Below, in pieces: positions 45,641 to 51,642 of a DNA stretch of 51,642 bases. Both the position numbers and the translations under genes were made by a program. The notes under the pieces were generated by a model. It was given only the letters and a program-made list of their open reading frames with translations, was not told the origin of the DNA and made no database searches. How positions within the stretch are numbered: the first letter of the stretch is position 1; the number at the start of each line of letters is the position of its first letter. The DNA comes from Clostridia bacterium (lineage in GTDB: Bacteria > Bacillota > Clostridia > Christensenellales > Borkfalkiaceae): positions 1-51,642 of the forward strand of contig JAGAOR010000040.1 of NCBI GenBank assembly GCA_017623605.1, written 5' to 3'.

Positions 45641-46411
45641 ATGAAGAAAATTGGCTTATGGATGGCGGCTTTAACGGCAGTAACGGTCGGCGGCGTGTAT
45701 GCAACGTGGAATTATGCAGAAAACAACAACATTGCAAAAGTAATCCAAGAAAAGTCGATCGCGCTTGCGCCTGCACATCAAAAAGGCGAAAGTGGTTCTT
45801 ATTCGGTGGTGACGAGTGATGATTTCGGTATGTGGATTGAATCTTCTGGTTCTATGAGTCCTACCGCTACGAATAAGCATAACCCTGTGTTTGTAATGTC
45901 GGGAAAAATCACGATTTATTTCACCGCTTCTGCTAATGCAAGTCAACAGATTCGCGAAAACGGTTTAACGACGAAATTTGATTTCAGTTTAAACCTTGGC
46001 GGCTCATCAGCTTGGACATGCGATCCCAACTTTGAAGACGACGATGACGCGACAAACGATACATATCAGTTTGTTCAAAGCGTGGTAGCTCACGAAACGA
46101 CGATTTACCCCGTAGGAACGACAGGTGACAATGTCGTTGCAACGTGGAAGCGGGAAAGCGCAGGCGTATTCTCTTACGTGATTGATACAAATGTAACTAG
46201 AACGGTAAATCCCGACAAGACGTATGTATTAGATATTCCTAGTGATCCTAGTGAGGGTGAGGCGAAGTATCAAGACGTGATCACGTTCGAGAACTTTACG
46301 TTGGATACGTACGCGAAATATGAATATTTCCGCGACGTTGCGCTCGATGGTAAAATGGTCGTACTCAGCATAAACGACACGACGGGTCAAGCGGAAGCGC
46401 AAAAGGCGTAA
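45641..46411 (+). CDS. putative surface protein A with SipW/TasA-type signal peptide
   Basis: A 256-residue predicted exported protein. A Lys-Lys start and hydrophobic core (about 4-20) end in GGVYATWNYAEN. In TasA the mature chain begins at Phe-Asn after WAA, and here the matching cleavage would be between Thr22 and Trp23. The remainder is Ser/Thr/Asp-rich with alternating beta-type segments (KITIYFTASANA, YVLDIPSD) and a negative cluster EDDDDATND that may bind calcium. No sorting signal or membrane tail is seen. GGAGG at 45627-45631 and a strong promoter suggest high expression. It is first in a unit with a SipW-like peptidase. Family otherwise not recognised. Confidence 0.75.
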   Translation: MKKIGLWMAALTAVTVGGVYATWNYAENNNIAKVIQEKSIALAPAHQKGESGSYSVVTSDDFGMWIESSGSMSPTATNKHNPVFVMSGKITIYFTASANASQQIRENGLTTKFDFSLNLGGSSAWTCDPNFEDDDDATNDTYQFVQSVVAHETTIYPVGTTGDNVVATWKRESAGVFSYVIDTNVTRTVNPDKTYVLDIPSDPSEGEAKYQDVITFENFTLDTYAKYEYFRDVALDGKMVVLSINDTTGQAEAQKA

Positions 46412-46459
46412 ACATACTTTAACGCGGGTGTTTTCCGAAAATAACTAAATACAAAGACG

Positions 46460-46492
46460 CTTTATCCCCATAATTCGTTTATGGGGATAAAG
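46460..46492 (+). promoter_or_regulatory. intercistronic hairpin in the SipW-type module
   Basis: A perfect 14-base stem CTTTATCCCCATAA (46460-46473) and TTATGGGGATAAAG (46479-46492) with loop TTCGT. No T-run follows, so it is more likely a partial terminator, processing site or stabiliser of the upstream message. Confidence 0.7.
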
Positions 46493-46512
46493 ACTTTCGA
46501 CGGAAAAGGAAT

Positions 46513-47418
46513 ATGACGCACGAAACGTATATACTCATTCTTTGCATTATCGTGTACGTGATGATGGCGAGTGTGTCGATTGCCGTAATTGTAGCATTGA
46601 CAAAAATGTCGCTCAAATTGATTCGGCACGGTGCAGAAGATGAGCAAATCATCAAAGAAAAACAGAAGACACGCAAAAAGAACGGAAACTTCTTCGATAT
46701 GTTGATTTCCGCGCTTTTTTGCGTTGTTTTTGCTTGTGCGTTTTTATTCTCTGCCTACGTAAACGTGAGTGGAAACGCATATTTCGACGATATACCCACG
46801 CTCAAAGTTGTAAACAGTCCGTCAATGTCGAAAAAACACGAAAAGAACGAGTATTTGTTTAAAAATAATCTCAACGATCAATTTGATACGTTCGACGTGG
46901 TGTTGACGTATAAAATCCCCGACGAATTCGATTTAAAGCTCTACGACGTTGTCGTATATGAGATGGAAGATATTTTGGTAATTCACCGTATCGTTGAAAT
47001 AGAAGAACCGAATGCTCAACACCCGAACGAGCGCTATTTTAGAACGCAAGGGGATAACGTGGAAACGGCAGACCGCTTCCCCGTGCACTATTCGCAAATG
47101 CGCGCCATTTATCGCGGTGAGAAAATCCCATTCGTGGGTAGTTTTATCAACTTTATGCAGTCGCCTGCGGGTTGGCTTTGTATGATCTTAATGCTTGCCG
47201 CAACGATTGCCACGCCGATTATTGATAAAAAGCTGGAAAAGGCAAGAGCGGAACGGTATGCTGTTCTTTGCAAGCAACGACAAAAACTTGCAGGACAAGC
47301 GCAACACCAACCGATTGTTGCCGCACCCGTGTGTTTATATCCCGTATATTACGATTCTGCAAAGGTTGCGTTTTCCGCTCCGCCTACGCCGAATGAGAAT
47401 AAGGGGGAAAGGAAATGA
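46513..47418 (+). CDS. SipW-like (ER-type) signal peptidase I
   Basis: A 301-residue S26B-family signal peptidase. Membrane helices are at about 6-30, 62-84 and 218-238. The catalytic Ser104 lies in VNSPSMSK, and the general base position is His158 in VIHRIVEIE, the histidine that marks archaeal/ER-type enzymes such as SipW instead of the usual bacterial Lys. Asp181 and Asp187 in QGDNVETAD complete the site. The gap of about 50 residues between the Ser and His motifs is longer than in SipW. The N-terminal extra helix and the basic cytoplasmic tail are additions. It probably processes the two flanking cargo proteins; the downstream one is coupled by ATGA overlap. Confidence 0.87.
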   Translation: MTHETYILILCIIVYVMMASVSIAVIVALTKMSLKLIRHGAEDEQIIKEKQKTRKKNGNFFDMLISALFCVVFACAFLFSAYVNVSGNAYFDDIPTLKVVNSPSMSKKHEKNEYLFKNNLNDQFDTFDVVLTYKIPDEFDLKLYDVVVYEMEDILVIHRIVEIEEPNAQHPNERYFRTQGDNVETADRFPVHYSQMRAIYRGEKIPFVGSFINFMQSPAGWLCMILMLAATIATPIIDKKLEKARAERYAVLCKQRQKLAGQAQHQPIVAAPVCLYPVYYDSAKVAFSAPPTPNENKGERK

Positions 47419-48398
47419 GATCGCTTTCTAAAATTACCCTTTGTTTAACGGCGTTTTTAATGGTCGGCACGATTGCAAGCGTTTCGGCAGCGTTTAATTA
47501 CGCGGCGTACGGCGCGGAAACGAGCGAAAAAGAGCTCACGTTTCAAGTTGCACTGTTTGATTGGGAGGGTTCGGAAGTTTTGCCCGATAACGTGCAGGGG
47601 GAAGATCACCAAACGCTTATCGATTTAATTTTAAACAGTGAAGCAGGCTTGAATACGTCTGGTTCCTATCTCAACCAACAAATTGACGATCGTAAAAGCA
47701 GTTTTTGGGGGTGGGATACGTATGGTAGTATGGACGTGTATGACGCCACGCAAATGGCGAGTATTTTCAAAACGGAAACGAGCGGGCTCACGTTTCTTTT
47801 AGAGTTTCCTAAAAATGATAAGAACACGCAATATTTATATACGACGAGCGTGGATCTTGGCGAATCGGGTTATCTTAGCGATCAAAAGAACAATATTCCG
47901 ACAGGTCGGAACGTATATGCCGTGTATCGCACGATTTTAAAGTGGAATTCGGAAACGGGTAAGTGGGAAGCGCAAAAATCGGAGCTTGGCTATGCGGAGT
48001 CCGCTTGGTACGATAATAATCTGCTCGGTTCTTGGGTGGCAAAATGTCCTTCGTTTGATCCCGACACGTGGCAGGCGGGTAAACAGGGCACGAGTTCAAG
48101 TAATTCCGTTTATACCTACGTGGGACAACATACTACGGCTTACGTGGACTCAATAACGGAAGTAGCGTGGTACGATTTAACGCCTAGCGAAGCAGGAACG
48201 CGCACGGTAAGCTCTTATAATCTTGATTGTACAATAAAAATTACCAACGCAAACGGAAAAACGGTGTACGCAACGAGTAATATAATCAAAGACGCGGACG
48301 GCAAAGATATGGTTTCCGTGTCTTGGAACGCTTCGGGAAATACGAAATATTATATTCAAATTTCAGGCGATACGTCTATGCGATTTACCGTTTCTTAA
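47415..48398 (+). CDS. putative surface protein B with SipW/TasA-type signal peptide
   Basis: A 327-residue predicted exported protein, translationally coupled to the signal peptidase (overlap ATGA). The N-terminus has a hydrophobic core (about 7-24) ending in SVSAAFNYAAYG. The SAA-Phe-Asn junction equals the TasA cleavage context, giving cleavage after Ala26. The mature part is rich in Ser, Thr, Tyr, Trp and Asn, with repeated beta-type segments, and ends YYIQISGDTSMRFTVS. No LPXTG or membrane tail. It shares only the leader region with protein A, so the two are different cargoes of one peptidase. Function unknown; fibre or matrix roles are plausible by analogy. Confidence 0.75.
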   Translation: MRSLSKITLCLTAFLMVGTIASVSAAFNYAAYGAETSEKELTFQVALFDWEGSEVLPDNVQGEDHQTLIDLILNSEAGLNTSGSYLNQQIDDRKSSFWGWDTYGSMDVYDATQMASIFKTETSGLTFLLEFPKNDKNTQYLYTTSVDLGESGYLSDQKNNIPTGRNVYAVYRTILKWNSETGKWEAQKSELGYAESAWYDNNLLGSWVAKCPSFDPDTWQAGKQGTSSSNSVYTYVGQHTTAYVDSITEVAWYDLTPSEAGTRTVSSYNLDCTIKITNANGKTVYATSNIIKDADGKDMVSVSWNASGNTKYYIQISGDTSMRFTVS

Positions 48399-48410
48399 AA
48401 ATTTATGAGA

Positions 48411-48446
48411 AGTAGGGCGTGCTCGGCAAGCGTGCCGTACTATTTT
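48411..48446 (+). terminator. probable terminator of the SipW-type module
   Basis: A 13-position stem with one mismatch (48411-48423 with 48429-48441) and loop CGGCA, followed by ATTTTG. Confidence 0.6.
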
Positions 48447-48508
48447 GCAAAAAAACAGAAAGATTTTTGTAAAGCACAAAAAAATTATAAAAAAAGCAGT
48501 TCAAAGAC

Positions 48509-48537
48509 TTGATATTTTATTTAATTTAGTATAAAAT
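48509..48537 (+). promoter_or_regulatory. probable promoter of ppdK
   Basis: TTGATA (48509-48514), a 17-base spacer, and TAAAAT (48532-48537). The leader to the ATG is about 110 bases and contains a small stem CCCCA...TGGGG (48573-48588). Confidence 0.55.
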
Positions 48538-48655
48538 AGAATAGCTGAAAACGATTTAAAATTACTTTCCGTCCCCAAAGCTATGGGGGTGGGGTGTCTT
48601 TTTGTGTTTGAGGCGTTTATACAAGGAAAAAATCAATTTGGAGGAAATAACAATT

Positions 48656-51301
48656 ATGGCAAAAAAATATTGCTATCTCTTTACCGAGGGTAACGCGAAA
48701 ATGCGCGAAATTCTCGGCGGCAAAGGCGCGAACCTTGCGGAAATGACGAATATCGGTCTGCCCGTCCCCCAAGGCTTCACCATTTCAACGGAAGCTTGTA
48801 CGCAGTATTATGAAGACGGCAAGCAAATCAATCCCGATATTCAAGCCGAGATTATGGAATATATCGAAAAGATGGAAAACATCTGCGGTATGAAATTCGG
48901 CGACAAGGAAAACCCCTTGCTCGTTTCCGTGCGTTCGGGTGCGCGCGCTTCTATGCCCGGTATGATGGATACGATTTTGAACCTTGGTTTGAACGAAGAA
49001 GTAGTCAACACGCTCGCAACCAAATCGGGCAACCCCCGTTGGGCTTGGGACTGCTATCGTCGTTTCATTCAAATGTTCTCTGACGTCGTTATGGAAGTAG
49101 GTAAGAAGTATTTTGAAAAGCTTATCGACGAAATGAAAGAAAAGAAAGGCGTAACCCAAGACGTAGAGCTTGACGCCGACGATTTGAAAGCACTTGCAAA
49201 TCAATTTAAGGCAGAATATAAAAAGCAACTCGGCAAGGATTTCCCTTCCGATCCCAAAGAACAGCTTTTCGAGGCTGTGAAAGCGGTGTTCCGTTCGTGG
49301 GACAACCCCCGTGCGAATATCTACCGTATGGATCACGATATTCCGTATAGCTGGGGTACGGCGGTAAACGTACAAATGATGGCGTTCGGTAATATGGGCG
49401 AAACGTCGGGCACGGGTGTTGCATTCACGCGTAATCCCGCGACGGGCGAAAAAGGACTTATGGGCGAATTCCTCACCAACGCCCAAGGCGAAGACGTGGT
49501 TGCGGGTGTGCGTACTCCGATGCCAATCGCGCAAATGAAAGAAGTATTCCCTGAAGTATACGAACAGTTCCTCAAAGTTTGCGATATTTTGGAAAATCAC
49601 TATCGCGATATGCAGGATATGGAGTTCACTATTCAAGATAGAAAGCTTTATATGCTTCAAACGCGTAACGGTAAGAGAACGGCGGCGGCGGCGATCAAGA
49701 TCGCTTGCGATTTGATTGACGAGGGTATGATCACCGAACAAGAGGCGCTTATGCAAATCGACGCCAAATCGCTCGATATGCTCTTGCACCCTCAATTCGA
49801 CGCAAAAGCACTTAAAGACGCGGATAAGAACAACGTGGTAGGTAAAGGTATTGCGGCTTCTCCCGGCGCGGCGGCAGGTAAGATCGTGTTCACGGCAGAG
49901 GATGCCGTAGTAGAGGGCAAGAAAGGCGAAAAGGTGATTCTCGTTCGCTTGGAAACCTCGCCCGAAGATATTGAGGGTATGAAATACGCGCAGGGTATCT
50001 TGACGGTACGCGGCGGTCAGACTTCGCACGCGGCGGTTGTTGCGCGCGGTATGGGTACGTGTTGCGTTTCGGGTTGTGGCGATATTAAAATGCACGAAGA
50101 AGAAAAATGGTTCGAACTCGCAGGAAAAATCTTCCGCGAGGGCGACGTGTTATCGCTCGACGGTTCGACGGGTACGATCTACGATTGCTCGATTAAAACC
50201 GTTCCCGCTGATCCTAACTCTGGCTATTTTGGACGTATTATGGAACTTGCGGATAAGTATAAGGCACTTGGCGTAAGAACGAATGCAGACACGCCCGCGG
50301 ACGCGAAACAGGCGGTTGCGTTCGGCGCACAGGGTATCGGTCTTTGCCGTACGGAGCATATGTTCTTCGATCCCGACAGAATTGGCGCGTTCCGTGAAAT
50401 GATCTGTTCGGACACGGTGGAAGAAAGAGAAGCGGCACTCGCGAAAATCGAGCCGATGCAACAAGCGGACTTCGAGGGCTTGTTCGAAGCACTCGGCGGG
50501 TATCCCGTAACGATCCGTTTCCTTGATCCCCCTCTGCACGAATTCGTTCCCACGGCGGAAGAGGATATTGCTGCGCTCGCCAAAGCGCAAAACAAGACGG
50601 TTGCACAGATTAAAGACATTATCGCAAGCTTACACGAATTCAACCCGATGATGGGACACAGAGGTTGCCGTTTGACGGTTACCTATCCCGAAATTGCGGT
50701 AATGCAGACGAAAGCGGTGATCAAAGCTGCAATCAACGTTACCAAGAAGCACCCCGATTGGAAACTTATTCCCGAGATCATGATCCCGCTCACGGGCGAA
50801 ACGAAAGAATTGAAGTTCGTGAAAGACATTGTCGTGAAAACGGCAGACGAAGTGATTGCGGCGGCAAAATCTGATCTCAAATACGAAGTGGGTACGATGA
50901 TCGAAATTCCCCGTGCGTGCTTGACGGCGGAAGAGATTGCAAAGGAAGCGGAATTCTTCTGCTTCGGTACGAACGATCTTACGCAAATGACGTTCGGCTT
51001 CTCGCGCGACGACGCTGGTAAATTCTTGCCTTCGTACTACGCAAACAAGATCTACGAATCCGATCCGTTTGCAAGACTTGACACGACGGGCGTCGGCAAG
51101 CTTATGGAAATGGCAGTTGCGGGCGGTAAAAAGGTTCGTCCCGAAATGCATTGCGGTATTTGCGGTGAACACGGTGGCGATCCTTCCTCGATCGAATTCT
51201 GCCACGAAATCGGCTTGACGTACGTTTCTTGCTCGCCTTATCGTGTACCCATTGCACGTCTTTCCGCAGCACAAGCGAACATCCGCAATCCTAGGTCCTA
51301 A
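48656..51301 (+). CDS. ppdK: pyruvate, phosphate dikinase
   Basis: An 881-residue enzyme that interconverts pyruvate, ATP and phosphate with PEP, AMP and diphosphate. It is common in anaerobic Clostridia, where it replaces or supports pyruvate kinase. The nucleotide-binding N-terminal domain includes LGGKGANLAEM. The phosphohistidine domain has GGQTSHAAVVARGMG with the catalytic His near residue 458. The PEP/pyruvate domain has CRTEHMFF, and MHCGICGEHGGD, with the catalytic Cys, is near 830-837. The start at 48656 follows GGAGG (48640-48644); the open frame extends 18 codons upstream without support. Monocistronic, followed by a terminator. Confidence 0.97.
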   Translation: MAKKYCYLFTEGNAKMREILGGKGANLAEMTNIGLPVPQGFTISTEACTQYYEDGKQINPDIQAEIMEYIEKMENICGMKFGDKENPLLVSVRSGARASMPGMMDTILNLGLNEEVVNTLATKSGNPRWAWDCYRRFIQMFSDVVMEVGKKYFEKLIDEMKEKKGVTQDVELDADDLKALANQFKAEYKKQLGKDFPSDPKEQLFEAVKAVFRSWDNPRANIYRMDHDIPYSWGTAVNVQMMAFGNMGETSGTGVAFTRNPATGEKGLMGEFLTNAQGEDVVAGVRTPMPIAQMKEVFPEVYEQFLKVCDILENHYRDMQDMEFTIQDRKLYMLQTRNGKRTAAAAIKIACDLIDEGMITEQEALMQIDAKSLDMLLHPQFDAKALKDADKNNVVGKGIAASPGAAAGKIVFTAEDAVVEGKKGEKVILVRLETSPEDIEGMKYAQGILTVRGGQTSHAAVVARGMGTCCVSGCGDIKMHEEEKWFELAGKIFREGDVLSLDGSTGTIYDCSIKTVPADPNSGYFGRIMELADKYKALGVRTNADTPADAKQAVAFGAQGIGLCRTEHMFFDPDRIGAFREMICSDTVEEREAALAKIEPMQQADFEGLFEALGGYPVTIRFLDPPLHEFVPTAEEDIAALAKAQNKTVAQIKDIIASLHEFNPMMGHRGCRLTVTYPEIAVMQTKAVIKAAINVTKKHPDWKLIPEIMIPLTGETKELKFVKDIVVKTADEVIAAAKSDLKYEVGTMIEIPRACLTAEEIAKEAEFFCFGTNDLTQMTFGFSRDDAGKFLPSYYANKIYESDPFARLDTTGVGKLMEMAVAGGKKVRPEMHCGICGEHGGDPSSIEFCHEIGLTYVSCSPYRVPIARLSAAQANIRNPRS

Positions 51302-51344
51302 ATCTTGGATTAAAATTTAGTAAAAACACCATATATTGTGTTTA

Positions 51345-51379
51345 TGAGCCTGCATCGAGAAGATGCAGGCTCAATTTTT
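51345..51379 (+). terminator. terminator of ppdK
   Basis: A perfect 11-base stem GAGCCTGCATC (51346-51356) and GATGCAGGCTC (51362-51372), loop GAGAA, followed by AATTTTT. Confidence 0.93.
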
Positions 51380-51447
51380 ACGTTTTTGGGGCGAAAAATA
51401 AGCCGAAAAATCGTCAAAAAAACTTTTATTCCACTTAAGTTGAACAC

Positions 51448-51476
51448 TTTACTTTTAATTTTTTGTGTGGTATAAT
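51448..51476 (+). promoter_or_regulatory. promoter of istA
   Basis: TTTACT (51448-51453), a 17-base spacer, and TATAAT (51471-51476), with TG one base before the -10. It probably lies inside the left end of the IS element, whose boundary is not certain. Confidence 0.65.
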
Positions 51477-51522
51477 ATACATAAATAGAAATTCAAGCAA
51501 AAAAGGATTGAAAAAGGCGAAA

Positions 51523-51642
51523 ATGACCAATTACAGAGCTATTTTACAGTATCATTATGCGGGAAACACGACGACGCAAATCGCTAAGCTTTGCGAATGT
51601 TCGCGTACAACCGTTTTGAAAACGATTAAAAGAGCGAAAGAA
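51523..51642 (+). mobile_element. istA: IS21-family transposase IstA, N-terminal part (cut by window edge)
   Basis: The first 40 codons of a protein opening MTNYRAILQYHYAGNT, followed by a helix-turn-helix, TQIAKLCECSRTTVLKTIKRA. This matches the N-terminal DNA-binding domain of IS21-type IstA. The rest, with the DDE catalytic core and the IstB helper, would lie beyond the window. An AT-rich segment and a promoter precede it, after the ppdK terminator. The IS boundary is probably near 51440, but no inverted repeat partner is visible here. A chromosomal HTH protein is a less likely alternative. Confidence 0.7.

Noticed and set aside
48785-50095. Long minus-strand open frame (436 codons) opposite ppdK
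   Set aside because: It lies entirely inside a well-recognised enzyme gene and shows no domain, promoter or ribosome site.

Overview
The window is chromosomal DNA from a spore-forming Bacillota, most likely class Clostridia. The basis is a sigE-spoIIGA pair, yqfC/yqfD, veg next to a SPOCS-domain spore-coat-type gene and the yqf-phoH-pgpH-ybeY-era-yqzL-recO order. Codon use is of medium GC with many AAC/GAC/GCG codons, and an uncultured gut lineage is plausible. I cannot fix the genus from sequence alone. No rRNA, tRNA, tmRNA or CRISPR array was seen.

Layout. 1-2260 is an AT-rich accessory patch: an IS200/IS605 TnpA, two zinc-ribbon membrane proteins, a small membrane protein, and an 18-residue basic peptide with its own consensus promoter and terminator. 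2393-4805 is a membrane operon (NfeD-like, SPFH, GT2 glycosyltransferase). 4860-8115 (minus strand) holds mnmG and dnaA; recF faces away at 8256 and dnaN is absent. 9428-11701 holds a VanW-family protein and asnS. 11777-20656 is a reduced plsX-rnc-smc-ftsY-trmD-rbgA-rnhB-yraN cluster. 20669-22229 (minus) is spoIIGA-sigE. uvrBA (22955-27744) converges on veg (minus). The SPOCS-LysM gene, ispE, a TPR-like membrane protein, a heterodimeric ABC exporter and a ClC transporter follow to 36870.

36872-45536 is the yqfC-yqfD-phoH-pgpH-ybeY-deacetylase-era-yqzL-recO run, ending in an Mrr-type nuclease. A 135-bp array of small hairpins separated by GTGAATT/AATTCAC heptads lies between era and yqzL. 45566-48441 is a self-contained secretion module: a putative surface protein, a SipW-like (ER-type) signal peptidase, and a second surface protein. 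Both cargo proteins carry a TasA-like signal peptide. ppdK and the start of an IS21-type istA close the window.

Regulatory logic. The window encodes pro-sigma-E and its processing protease, and also two promoters of sigma-E/K type: a very good match ahead of yqfC and a weaker one ahead of the SPOCS gene. Most vegetative operons have clear sigma-A promoters with 17-bp spacers. The best candidates for something undescribed are the SipW-type module, the orphan basic micro-peptide unit and the hairpin/heptad array.
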